A stretch of 64,000 nt of DNA from Neorhodopirellula lusitana (GTDB lineage Bacteria > Planctomycetota > Planctomycetia > Pirellulales > Pirellulaceae). Positions within the stretch are counted from its first letter, which is position 1; every line of letters starts with the position of its first letter. Below, in pieces: positions 22,144 through 30,896 of the stretch. The stretch is from NCBI RefSeq assembly GCF_900182915.1, contig NZ_FXUG01000002.1, positions 186,001-250,000 of the forward strand, read 5' to 3'. Made by a program: the position numbers and the translations under genes. Under the pieces are notes generated by a model. It ran no database searches. It worked only from the letters and a program-made list of their open reading frames with translations, and was not told the origin of the DNA.

Positions 22144-23325
22144 CTAGGTTATCGGAAACGAGCGAGTCCGCAGGGAGAGGTTTGATAGTTTCGTTTCATC
22201 AATCGTGATTCCTAAGCCAGCAGAATCCAACGCGGGGGCCCAGCCACCGTAGCCAAATGTCAGTGACTCACGCGTGATGAAATCTTTCAACAGGTGTTTG
22301 TCGGCTGAACCTTCGCGGTATCGAATTGACCCGACCGTGGTTGCAAAGTGTCGACCGGCTGCCGACAGAATTCCGGACTCACCTGGATGACAGCCTAGTT
22401 GATAGCCGAGACCCGCTTTGTGAGCGATCGCTGCCAACTGAAGGCTGTTCAGGAAACCTCCACACTTCGATAGGCGGATATTGAATAGATCACAGGTGCC
22501 GTTTTCAATCGCATGTTCCGCATCAATGATGCTTGTCAGTGATTCGTCTAGCATCAATGGTGTGGTAATGTTTTTCCGGATGGCTGCGAGTGAATCGCTT
22601 TGGGCATGGGGCACAGGTTGTTCGACACAGCTGATACCGAAGGGTTCAAGAGCAACGATTCGGCGTTCGGTTTCTTCTGGTGACCAAGCTTCGTTTGCAT
22701 CGACTCGTAAGTCCATTTTTCTTCCAACCCACTGCCGCATTCGTTTGAGTCGGTCTGGATCACGATCGGGTTGCATGGCCACCTTCACTTTGCAGTGCTT
22801 GAATCCGTAGATTCGCATTGCGAGCGAACTTTTGATTTCCTTGCGAGCGTCTCCTGAGCTAATCGCGCTGGAATACTGCACTCGGTCTGAACTCTTGCGA
22901 ATCGGCGCCGTCTCGGGAAGCTGGTTGACGAGATCTCGAAGTGGCGACTGAAACAGCTTTCCAAACGCATCAAGAATACTGAGTTCGACTGCACACCGAT
23001 GTGAGTTTGTCAGGCATTCTCGCGGATTGGCCTGCAGGGCATTGGGGGTGTACTTTCGGCAAAGTTGAATCACATCGGACCATGAATCGCACTTTTGACC
23101 GAGTTGACTTGGCAAGTCAGTCGCGACGAGTTGTTCGAGTGATCCTTCTGGTGATTCGCCGGTGACGTAGGTACGCGGTATCCCTTCACCCCAGCCAACA
23201 GTCCCGTCGGTCAACTGACACCGGACGATGAAGTTGTCACTGTATGATCGAATAAAGGAAGCGTGCTTGAATTCTTTTCGAAGACGCAATCGAACAATCA
23301 TGCAGGTGATATTTGCGATTCGCAT
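22144..23325 (-). CDS. Enolase-superfamily protein, muconate-lactonizing/dipeptide-epimerase-like subgroup
   Basis: A 393-residue TIM-barrel enzyme. The catalytic pair is visible: KVK at 179-181 on the second strand, and Lys287 in RLSKCGG. Metal ligands are Asp209 (VDANEAW), Glu235 (VEQPV) and Asp260 (LDES). This is the MLE subgroup, whose members abstract a proton next to a carboxylate: cycloisomerases, o-succinylbenzoate synthases, N-acyl-amino-acid racemases and dipeptide epimerases. An amino-acid-derived substrate would fit the GH3 and ATP-grasp neighbours, but no motif here proves it. Its ATG overlaps the stop of the upstream reductase gene (TAATG), so translation is coupled. Confidence 0.85.
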   Translation of the reverse strand: MRIANITCMIVRLRLRKEFKHASFIRSYSDNFIVRCQLTDGTVGWGEGIPRTYVTGESPEGSLEQLVATDLPSQLGQKCDSWSDVIQLCRKYTPNALQANPRECLTNSHRCAVELSILDAFGKLFQSPLRDLVNQLPETAPIRKSSDRVQYSSAISSGDARKEIKSSLAMRIYGFKHCKVKVAMQPDRDPDRLKRMRQWVGRKMDLRVDANEAWSPEETERRIVALEPFGISCVEQPVPHAQSDSLAAIRKNITTPLMLDESLTSIIDAEHAIENGTCDLFNIRLSKCGGFLNSLQLAAIAHKAGLGYQLGCHPGESGILSAAGRHFATTVGSIRYREGSADKHLLKDFITRESLTFGYGGWAPALDSAGLGITIDETKLSNLSLRTRSFPIT

Positions 23326-24392
23326 TATTCAGCTTCTTTCAGTCTGCGGAACGCGGTTGCGATTTCTTCTCTCGATTGAAAACTCTTGTGTGTTGATTCT
23401 TCCATCTCATGGATGCGCCGCACGACCTCAGCGTTCAGCGGTGCAGTTACGCCGCATTCATTTGCTAGACGAACGATTTCGCCATTAATAAAGTCGATCT
23501 CCGTTGGACGGTTACGTTGAAGGTCTTGGTAAACGGAAAAGACCAGCTTGGGGAGACTCAGGGGCCCGCGAGTGATTGCACGCACAATCCGATCAAGACC
23601 AGGAGTCGAAAGCAAACGCATTAAGCGTCTCCACCGGATCACGTCAGAACCACCACTCGCCTTTTGTAAGGTGATCCCTGCTGCTTCAAGAACTCGCATG
23701 CCTTCGTCTAGAACGGGCAAAGCCACGCTGGTTCGCCAGTTGCGATTGAGAAGCCCATCATTCAGGAAATCTGTGTTCGACAGTACCGATGCATATCCCA
23801 TCGTGTTGAACAAAAGTTTGTTGTACTGAACACCGAGGATGTTCTCGGATGACTCAACTGGCAGCCCAGACAATGAGAGAGTCTGTCGAGCTTGTTCGAC
23901 GATTGAAGGAGGGACGTCTGGTGACGCTGCGCCGATCACGCTAATGCCCCTGCGGGTCACGTCGATGACGCCGGGCTGAACAATCGACATGTTCGTTGCT
24001 GTCATTCCTACCAGCAGGCGGTCGGTGCGAATGGTTTTACAAAGTACGCGCTGATTGATGCCGTTTTGTAGTGAAACGAAAATGGCATCTCCCAAAATGT
24101 CCGCAAACAGCTCGGCTGTTTTCAACGTGTCTTGCGTTTTGACGGTGAAGAGTACTAGGTCGGATCCGACGATATCTTTTGGGTCCGAAGTAGCTTTTAC
24201 GGGAATCTTGACTTGGTTCCCCGCTTCGCACATGGTGACGTGCCTTTGGGCTTGCATCGCGGCCAAGTGGGCTCCCCGAGCGAACATGACCATCTCGACA
24301 TCGGGGTGGTGGTGTTTGATCAAGCCACCAAAGGTCGCACCGATCGCGCCCGCACCAATGATGCTGATTTTCTTGATGGGTTTGGGCGTCAT
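23325..24392 (-). CDS. Ketopantoate-reductase-family (PanE/ApbA) protein
   Basis: An NADPH-dependent reductase of about 355 residues. The start at 24392 (MTPKPIKK) puts the Rossmann motif GAGAIG at 13-18; the frame is open further up to a TTG at 24581, but that part is Ser/Pro-rich and unlike the family. The C-terminal ApbA_C domain has RPTEIDFINGEIVRLA and PLNAEV, as in true 2-dehydropantoate reductases. It is the first gene of the minus-strand operon and is divergent from the second GH3 gene. In this setting it more likely reduces a 2-keto acid of the pathway than serves pantothenate synthesis, but the latter is not excluded. A collapsed relic of a homologous gene lies at 27064-27292. Confidence 0.8.
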   Translation of the reverse strand: MTPKPIKKISIIGAGAIGATFGGLIKHHHPDVEMVMFARGAHLAAMQAQRHVTMCEAGNQVKIPVKATSDPKDIVGSDLVLFTVKTQDTLKTAELFADILGDAIFVSLQNGINQRVLCKTIRTDRLLVGMTATNMSIVQPGVIDVTRRGISVIGAASPDVPPSIVEQARQTLSLSGLPVESSENILGVQYNKLLFNTMGYASVLSNTDFLNDGLLNRNWRTSVALPVLDEGMRVLEAAGITLQKASGGSDVIRWRRLMRLLSTPGLDRIVRAITRGPLSLPKLVFSVYQDLQRNRPTEIDFINGEIVRLANECGVTAPLNAEVVRRIHEMEESTHKSFQSREEIATAFRRLKEAE

Positions 24393-24725
24393 TGAGGCAA
24401 TTCCAGTGATATCCAATTTCGATTCTATCCGCTGCGTAGTTTCACGCTTTGCGGGGCGAGGACCCGGTTCAGTGGAGCCCGCCAGTGGGAGATTCGGTGA
24501 GCTAGATAGACTAGTCCAATCGTGAGCGGAGGGTGTACTGATCAGGCTCGCAGTGGCCGGTTGGCTGGAGACGGAATTCAAGTCGACCCATGCCTCTTGG
24601 CCCTAGTCCATGTCTCTCAGCCAGGAAGGAATATTAAGCAAAGGCGACTTTGAATGACAGCCGGTCACAACTAGGATAACGGTCCTGTCGTTGCCTATCG
24701 AGATTCTCTTTTTTGCGTCGGATTT

Positions 24726-26405
24726 ATGCATTCACCGTCACACTATGTGCGTCTTGGATATCTCAAGTGGCGACTGCGACGATTGAATGGCTATCTGCAG
24801 CGAACCGCACATTGTCCAGAGGTTCAACGCCAGCGGCTGATGGAGAAGATTTCTCTCAACCAGGACAGTCAGTTTGGGCGTGAGCATCAGTTTTCGAGCA
24901 TCCGTACGGTCGAAGATTTTCGAGCGAGAGTTCCGGTTGCAAATTATGAGAGCTACCGGCCTTATATCGAAGAAGTGAAAAACGGGAACTCTGGAGCGTT
25001 GTTTGGACCCGGCACCGAGGTGTTGATGTTTTCAATGACGTCGGGGACGACCAGCCAGGCGAAGTATGTGCCGATCACGAATCACTTTTTTCAAGAGTAC
25101 CGGCGGAGTTGGAATTACTGGGGGCTGGCGACGTTTCGTGATCACAAAGATCTGTTGTCGAAGTACACACTGACGTTGGCGAGTGATTGGGACCAGTTCC
25201 AGACGCCGGCTGGAATTTCATGTGGAAGCATTAGCGGGCTAGCGGCTGAGACCCGGCCGCGTATTACCAATTCGCTCTTCATCCTGCCCAATGCTCTTCT
25301 GAAAGTGAAAGGTGCTGAGAATAAGCAGTACGCTTCACTGCGGGTCGCGATTGAAACACCACAGATTGGGATGATTGTTACCGCCAATCCGCTAACGCTG
25401 ATTCATTTGGCGAGACTAGCTGATGACGAGAAGGAACGTTTGATTCGAGACGTTCATAACGGAACCTTGTCTGACCACGTTGATGTACCGGCCAGTGTCC
25501 GCCAGGCTATCAAAAAACGTAGCAACGGGCCCAATCGATCTCGCGCGAAGGAGCTTGATAAGATCGTGGAACGCACCGGCCACTTGCACCCCAAAGACTT
25601 TTGGCCGGAGATGTCGGTGGTGTCCGTGTGGATGGGAGGATCGGTTGCAGCGTACTTGCCCACGCTCCGAAAGTACTACGGCGATGTGCCGCTCCGTGAT
25701 CACGGTTTGTCGGCTAGTGAAGGACACATGACGTCGCCGATGCAAGATGAGTCATGTGCCGGTTTGCTTGACTATGAAAGCCACTATTTTGAATTCATTC
25801 CAGTTGATGAACACGGCACGCCGAATCCGACCGTGTTGGAGGCTCATGAACTCGAAGTGGGGCAGTCGTATTTCTTGTTGATGACAACCCTCAGCGGCCT
25901 GTACCGGTACGACATTCATGATGTCGTTGTCTGCAATGGATTCATTGGCCGATGCCCTCAGTTGACGTTTCTAAACAAAGGTGCTCATTACTCTAGCATG
26001 ACGGGCGAGAAGCTCAGCGAGGTGCAGGTCACTCAGGCAATCGGACAGGCGTTCGAAGACCTAGGGTTGGACATTGAGCACTACAGTTTGGTGCCCGTCC
26101 CTGGTGATCCAGCGTACTACCAGTTGCTGGTCGAAGAACAGTTGGGTTCCGATGCGGCGCAGCGACTTGCCAACCAAGTTGACCAGCGACTTAGCGAGGT
26201 GAACTGTGAGTACGAGGAACGTTTACAGGGTAACCGGATGGGCGGCGTTGTCGTGAAGTCAGTGCCCGAGGGCACTTGGGAAACCCATCGTCAACAACAA
26301 ACGTCGGGTGAGGGGAACGATAACTACGCTTACAAACACCCGTTCCTGGCAGCGAAGCCAGAGCTGGCTGAACGGTTCCGATCGTTGACTGACGCAACTA
26401 GCTGA
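24726..26405 (+). CDS. GH3-family acyl-adenylating protein, second copy
   Basis: A 559-residue paralogue of the protein at 19641, alike over the full length. Motifs: TSGTT in the ATP loop near residue 105, GSISGLAAETRPR, DHGLSASEGH, and RYDIHDVV. The first copy has SSGTT, so the loop differs at one Ser/Thr. Two copies suggest two different acyl or amine partners, or two rounds of ligation. The gene is divergent from the reductase operon, with about 330 bases between the reductase ATG and this ATG. Its 3' end overlaps the convergent VTT-protein gene by eight bases, just as the first copy overlaps the hydrolase gene. Confidence 0.85.
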   Translation: MHSPSHYVRLGYLKWRLRRLNGYLQRTAHCPEVQRQRLMEKISLNQDSQFGREHQFSSIRTVEDFRARVPVANYESYRPYIEEVKNGNSGALFGPGTEVLMFSMTSGTTSQAKYVPITNHFFQEYRRSWNYWGLATFRDHKDLLSKYTLTLASDWDQFQTPAGISCGSISGLAAETRPRITNSLFILPNALLKVKGAENKQYASLRVAIETPQIGMIVTANPLTLIHLARLADDEKERLIRDVHNGTLSDHVDVPASVRQAIKKRSNGPNRSRAKELDKIVERTGHLHPKDFWPEMSVVSVWMGGSVAAYLPTLRKYYGDVPLRDHGLSASEGHMTSPMQDESCAGLLDYESHYFEFIPVDEHGTPNPTVLEAHELEVGQSYFLLMTTLSGLYRYDIHDVVVCNGFIGRCPQLTFLNKGAHYSSMTGEKLSEVQVTQAIGQAFEDLGLDIEHYSLVPVPGDPAYYQLLVEEQLGSDAAQRLANQVDQRLSEVNCEYEERLQGNRMGGVVVKSVPEGTWETHRQQQTSGEGNDNYAYKHPFLAAKPELAERFRSLTDATS

Positions 26406-26955
26406 ACTGAACGATTCCGGCACCGATGGCTGTCATGAGAAGCGATCCAGGAATCGCACCGATCGCTGAGCACCAGAGGAAGCGTCTCCAGGTTACGCCT
26501 GCCACCCCGGGCACGAACGAACTGACGTGCATGCCCAGCCACGGGATTTGCCGCACACCGATCAGGTAGGCTGGATGTCCGACCGGAAAGTGACTGAGCC
26601 ATGCGGGCAGGTGGTCGCGTTGACTGTCCAGGTCCAAGTCTCGGCTTGCGCGCTGACCCAAGCCAAATTCCAAGATTGCGGCAATCCACCACCCCACCCA
26701 ACTCAACAACGTTCCCAGCTGGATCCCGTAGAGCATTCCATTGGCGATCGCAATCACGTCGGAGGGGAACGGAGTGATTGCGATGACGATGTGCGCAGGC
26801 AGCGTAATCGCGACTGATGCTAAGCCATAAGACTCACGAAAGTTTTGTAGATCGCGCTCGTCGAGCCACCGTGTTAGTCCCCATCCGATCAACAGCAGTG
26901 AGAGGAGGATGAAGAACACAGGCGAACGAAACAGGCGAATGACGATCGGACGCAT
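26398..26955 (-). CDS. VTT-domain (DedA/TVP38-like) membrane protein
   Basis: A 185-residue inner-membrane protein with four or five hydrophobic segments. The N-terminal anchor (VFFILLSLLLIGWGLTRWL) is followed by the re-entrant region TPFPSDVIAIANGMLYG and the Gly-rich pair VPGVAGVTWRRF and GAIPGSLLM, all typical of the VTT/SNARE-associated family. Members act in lipid scrambling or membrane homeostasis. Next to a PKS/GH3 cluster it could help move or tolerate a lipid-like product; that is inference. Confidence 0.8.
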   Translation of the reverse strand: MRPIVIRLFRSPVFFILLSLLLIGWGLTRWLDERDLQNFRESYGLASVAITLPAHIVIAITPFPSDVIAIANGMLYGIQLGTLLSWVGWWIAAILEFGLGQRASRDLDLDSQRDHLPAWLSHFPVGHPAYLIGVRQIPWLGMHVSSFVPGVAGVTWRRFLWCSAIGAIPGSLLMTAIGAGIVQFS

Positions 26956-27063
26956 ATGGTGAAGCTACTGGAATAGGCGGGCGATGAAGGGACTCGTTTT
27001 GCTGGTGACTTCTTGAAGTATGACGGCATTCACCTGGGGTGAGCACGATCGCGAGATACGGGC

Positions 27064-27292
27064 TCAACTGCCAACGAGTTGTTGAAACCGCTGTGCAACC
27101 TCGTGGCGTGACCAAAAGTTTTTCTGTGGAGTCGATTCCGTTTCGTGGTCAGTGCAAACCACTACCGCATTGGGATGATAATGGTTGATCAGCCCATTGA
27201 ACATGAAACCGATCACGCATGCTCCGATGACGCTGTTTTTTCTGGGGAATCGTGTTTTTGAAGCGACTTTCTATATCGGAAACGCCTGTCAT
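27064..27292 (-). pseudogene. Collapsed relic of a second ketopantoate-reductase-like gene
   Basis: Reading the minus strand, IGACVIGFMFNGLINHYHP matches IGAGAIGATFGGLIKHHHP near the start of the intact protein encoded at 23325-24392. About ten codons further on, HETESTPQKNFWSRHEVAQR matches the C-terminal HEMEESTHKSFQSREEIATA of the same protein, and the frame ends at a stop (27064-27066) in nearly the same place. The roughly 270 residues between are missing. A run of six A near 27235-27240 separates the only nearby ATG (27292) from this frame, so there is a frameshift as well. This is a gene with its middle deleted. It lies on the same side of the second GH3 gene as the intact operon lies of the first, which suggests an old duplication of a GH3-reductase block. 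The remaining 26956-27468 shows nothing else. Confidence 0.75.
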
Positions 27293-27468
27293 GGTTGGGT
27301 GCGCTACTGGAGGGGATAATCTTGGGTCGCGCTTAACGAGAACGTTGGGAAGGTCCAGAGGACGGCATTATGCTAAGGAACCGAGACCTTGAACGGCAGC
27401 CCCGGGGGGATAAGATATCGAGGGTTCGGATTCGCTGGAGCTAGCCTAGATTTTATGATCACAAAGGT

Positions 27469-28812
27469 TTGGCGTGGAATTTGAACTCGACTCCGAGTAT
27501 CAAGCGGAGTCGTTCCCGAGCCTCAGTATTTAATGGTCCATGTGTGCGCATTCTCCTATCTGAAGGCTCTAGTAACTCAGCGCGTCAAACGTTGTACGGG
27601 CTTGGACCTGGACATCAGATCGATCTGCTAGATCCCTCGCCTTGGTGTCAATGTCGCTTTTCCAGTTTCGTGAAAAGACGAATCGACTGTCCTCCCATTT
27701 CAAAGGATCCGCTTGGATATGCAAAGCGGACCGCCGAAGTGATTCTAAAGAATGGCTACGACGTCCTTTTTCCGACACATGAGCAGGTGTACCTGTTTTC
27801 GAAGTACCGGGAGTACTTTGGACAGCACATCGGATTGGCGGTACCCGATTTTGACGCTATCGGTCGGGTGCAAAGCAAAGCGGAATTTGCGGTGTTGATG
27901 GACGAGTTGCAACTCCCCACTCCAGATAGCCAGATCGCAGCGTCGAAATTTGAGATTCTGGAACATCAGCAGTTTCCCTGTTATGTCAAACTGGTTCATA
28001 GCACTGCCAGCTTGGGTGTGCAGATGGTGACCAGTACGGAAGAGCTTCGAAGCACGATTGAACACTTTGAAAAAACGGGTGCTTGGAAAGAAGGTGAGCC
28101 CATCGTCTTGCAGCAGCCTGGGTGCGGTCGCCAAGCGGTTGCGTCAGCCGTGTTTCAACATGGCCGTCTTGTCGGTCTTGCCTGCGCCGATGTACTGCGG
28201 ACGGGGATCGGTGGTGGGGCAGCGTTGCGCGTCAGTGTGTCTCATCCGCTGGTGAGGGTTCATGTCGAAAAACTTGGCCGAGAACTGAATTGGCATGGGC
28301 CGATATCGGTTGAGTATTTCTATGATTCCGACAAGCAACTGCCGCAGTATATTGAGATCAATCCTCGCGTCAGCGAGACATTTAATGCTGAATTGGCCGG
28401 GGTACCTATTTGTGACGCGGTCGCGCGGATCTCGGTCGGTGAGCATGTGGAATCGCTTCCCGACGCGAAGCCTGGGGTGATGACTCACAATGGATTTACC
28501 GTGATGATTGCCGATGCCTACAACGGCGCGAGTCGTTTGCAGTTAATGAAACGACTACTCGATCACTGGACAAATCGTGGCGATTTGGGCAGTTGCGAAA
28601 GTGAGATAACACGGCTCAGGGAAGATCCGATGAGTCTAATACCAGCCATCGCTGTTATCCTCCGTTTGTTGATTTCACCAAAGTCGGCAGCGAGCCTAAC
28701 GCGATCCACTGTCGATAATTATTCGCTTCCGCATGCGGCTGCACTGATGATCGATGCACTGCCAAACGATTACATGGAAAACATGGTGAGGAGCGAAAGT
28801 TTGTCGAGATAG
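27469..28812 (+). CDS. ATP-grasp family ligase
   Basis: A 447-residue (or 422-residue) enzyme of the ATP-grasp fold, which makes an acyl-phosphate and joins it to an amine or thiol. The N-terminal domain has RILLSEGSSNSARQTLYGLG, the middle a Gly-poor lid (KLVHSTASLGVQ), and the metal-binding signature QYIEINPRVSETFN is near residue 295. The closest relatives in plan are carbamoyl-phosphate-synthase-like and amino-acid ligase-like proteins. The start is uncertain: the TTG at 27469 adds 25 residues of poor quality, and a GTG at 27544 would begin just before the family core. It lies downstream of the second GH3 gene on the same strand and could form an amide bond in the pathway. Confidence 0.75.
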   Translation: MAWNLNSTPSIKRSRSRASVFNGPCVRILLSEGSSNSARQTLYGLGPGHQIDLLDPSPWCQCRFSSFVKRRIDCPPISKDPLGYAKRTAEVILKNGYDVLFPTHEQVYLFSKYREYFGQHIGLAVPDFDAIGRVQSKAEFAVLMDELQLPTPDSQIAASKFEILEHQQFPCYVKLVHSTASLGVQMVTSTEELRSTIEHFEKTGAWKEGEPIVLQQPGCGRQAVASAVFQHGRLVGLACADVLRTGIGGGAALRVSVSHPLVRVHVEKLGRELNWHGPISVEYFYDSDKQLPQYIEINPRVSETFNAELAGVPICDAVARISVGEHVESLPDAKPGVMTHNGFTVMIADAYNGASRLQLMKRLLDHWTNRGDLGSCESEITRLREDPMSLIPAIAVILRLLISPKSAASLTRSTVDNYSLPHAAALMIDALPNDYMENMVRSESLSR

Positions 28813-28860
28813 ATGTCGCTCTACCAGCCACCCGCCAATTGATTTAATGAACGGAGTCGA

Positions 28861-29886
28861 TTAGTTCCCAGCCGAGGGCTTGCTTGGAATTAGGTTCTGG
28901 CTGGATGCCCAATCGAGTGCTGCTTGCATGCCTTCGGTGAAGTCGGTTTTGGGGGCGTAGCCCAGCTTCTGTTTCGCTTTGGCAATCGAGAAGTCAAGGT
29001 TGAGCGTCAGGAATTTGATTCGTGCGTTGGTTAGCAACGGAGCAGTCTGGGCGCCGCGAAGCTTGGCGAAACCTTCGATGAATCCAACCGCGCTGCGTGC
29101 GATCCACTCCGGTACCTTGTTGGGCATTGGCAAGCCCATGTAGTCGGCGATCGCACCGACGAATTCTTCGCGTGTCACTAACCGTTCGTCTCGGATGTTG
29201 AACGTTTCGCCAACCGCTTCGTCTTTTTCCAACGCGAGTAGTATTCCGTCGACAAGATTTCCTGCGTACGTGTTGTTCAACACTTTCTTGCCATCACCAA
29301 TCAGCTTCATCTGTCCAGCGGATAGGCGTTCGATGATGCGGGGGACGACGTGCCGATCACCGGGGCCGTAAATGAACCCAGGGCGAATGATTGTGGCTGG
29401 GAAGTTGTGTTGTTGGATGGCCTGGTTGAGCAGTACCTCCGCCTCAGCTTTGGTTTGGGTGTAGCCGTCCAATCCCGATAGATCGGGTGCGACGGTTTCG
29501 TCGGTTCCGTAATGATGTTTGGCGGCGTACACACCCAGCGAACTGATTTGGACCCAGCGTTTGAGTTGGCCTTGCTTGCGGGCAGCGATCAGCATGGCTT
29601 CGAGAGCCACGACATTGATTGCTCGGAATTTCTCGGCGGGGCCCCAGTCGCCAACGTGGGCGGCCGTGTTGACGACGTAGTCGACTCCCTCGACCGCTGC
29701 CGGCAAGCTAGCTGGGTCGGCGAGATCGGCCTCGACCAGTTCCACATCGAGCCCGGCAAAGGCGTCGCGATTGCTGGATGGCCGCACCATCGCTCGAACG
29801 GAATAGCCCGATTCGAGGGCTTGGCGAGTCAGCCAACTGCCTACCATCCCAGTAGATCCAGTGATCAGGATTTTTCCCTGTGACAT
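28861..29886 (-). CDS. NAD(P)-dependent SDR epimerase/dehydratase, second copy
   Basis: An extended short-chain dehydrogenase of about 341 residues. GSTGMVG at 10-16 binds the dinucleotide, and Tyr142/Lys146 (YTQTK) form the catalytic pair. The start at 29886 is chosen because the family begins just before the GxxGxxG; in-frame ATG 29901 and TTG 29913 are alternatives. It is similar in plan and length to the SDR at 10550-11599, with the same HCAG/NTAA-type and W-G-P segments, so the two are probably paralogues. It converges on the ATP-grasp gene and marks the likely right edge of the cluster. Confidence 0.8.
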   Translation of the reverse strand: MSQGKILITGSTGMVGSWLTRQALESGYSVRAMVRPSSNRDAFAGLDVELVEADLADPASLPAAVEGVDYVVNTAAHVGDWGPAEKFRAINVVALEAMLIAARKQGQLKRWVQISSLGVYAAKHHYGTDETVAPDLSGLDGYTQTKAEAEVLLNQAIQQHNFPATIIRPGFIYGPGDRHVVPRIIERLSAGQMKLIGDGKKVLNNTYAGNLVDGILLALEKDEAVGETFNIRDERLVTREEFVGAIADYMGLPMPNKVPEWIARSAVGFIEGFAKLRGAQTAPLLTNARIKFLTLNLDFSIAKAKQKLGYAPKTDFTEGMQAALDWASSQNLIPSKPSAGN

Positions 29887-30042
29887 GCCTATTTTTCCCA
29901 TCGTCAATTGCAAGTGTTTCGGACCCGGTCGGTGTGGGCCTACTTTAGTTGCTAGGGGGCGGGGACTGAATAGTCCCTGTCAGATTCCCAGCTCGAATTC
30001 CTGTCATCGACCCTCAACGGTGAACCCGCTAATATCAAAAGC

Positions 30043-30858
30043 ATGCAAGAATCCACAGTTCAAACCGATGGTCTCACTTCGCCCGAAGTCGTGTTCCTGG
30101 GCACCGGCACGAGTGTGGGGGTTCCTTCGTTGGGGTGCGATTGCGAGGTATGCACGAGTACAGATCCTCGAAATCAACGGACTCGTTGTTCGATTCTGTT
30201 TCGTTTGCCGAACGGGAACCTGTTGGTGGACACGCCACCGGACATGCGAACGCAGTTGCTTCGCGAGAAGATACCGTTGATTCATGCGGTGCTGTTCACT
30301 CACGAACACGTGGATCACCTTTACGGTTTGGATGATTTGCGATTGTTTCCGTTCCGACTGGGGCACGGGATGCCTCTGTATTGTGAACCGCAGGTGGAGG
30401 CTCGCATTCGTCGTGTCTACGACTATGCGTTTAGCGATCGCAAACCGACTCACCCCGGATCAACACCCCAACTTGATATTGTCTCGATCGGCCACGAGCC
30501 ATTCGAGGTGTTGGGGACGCGCGTCGTGCCGATCCCACTGAAGCATGGTCCCTATTTTGATGTGCTGGGGTTCCGCGTGGGCAACTTCGCCTACTGCACT
30601 GACACCAATGACGTTCCGGAGGCGTCGTTGGAGCGTTTGATGGGTGTGGAGACCTTGGTAATTGATGCACTGCGGTACGCACCGCATCCGACTCACTTTT
30701 GTGTCGATGAGGCGCTTGAGGTGATTGCCAAGGTCAAACCGAAACAAGCCTACCTGACGCATATCTGTCACGACCTCGACCATGCGAAGGCACAGGCGAA
30801 GTTGCCTGAGGGAGTGTATTTGGCTTACGACGGGTTGCGAGTCCCGCTGCCGGGTTGA
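30043..30858 (+). CDS. PhnP-like metallo-beta-lactamase-fold phosphodiesterase
   Basis: A 271-residue metallohydrolase. GTGTSVGVPSLGCDCEVC starts the fold, with Cys32, Cys34 and Cys37 forming a structural zinc site as in PhnP. HEHVDH at 87-92 is the dinuclear metal motif, followed by the GLDDLR signature; later ligands are seen in LKHGPYFD, YCTDTND and LTHICHDLDH. PhnP cleaves cyclic phosphodiesters; many homologues outside phn operons have unknown substrates, and no phosphonate genes are here. It stands alone, with the DUF485 gene starting 38 bases downstream. Confidence 0.85.
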   Translation: MQESTVQTDGLTSPEVVFLGTGTSVGVPSLGCDCEVCTSTDPRNQRTRCSILFRLPNGNLLVDTPPDMRTQLLREKIPLIHAVLFTHEHVDHLYGLDDLRLFPFRLGHGMPLYCEPQVEARIRRVYDYAFSDRKPTHPGSTPQLDIVSIGHEPFEVLGTRVVPIPLKHGPYFDVLGFRVGNFAYCTDTNDVPEASLERLMGVETLVIDALRYAPHPTHFCVDEALEVIAKVKPKQAYLTHICHDLDHAKAQAKLPEGVYLAYDGLRVPLPG

Positions 30859-30896
30859 AATGGAGTATTCTATGGGGCCCCCATCCCGCCTCTCGC

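Noticed and set aside
24393..24581. N-terminal extension of the PanE-like protein
   Set aside because: It begins at TTG, is Ser/Pro-rich and lies before the Rossmann motif that normally opens the family.
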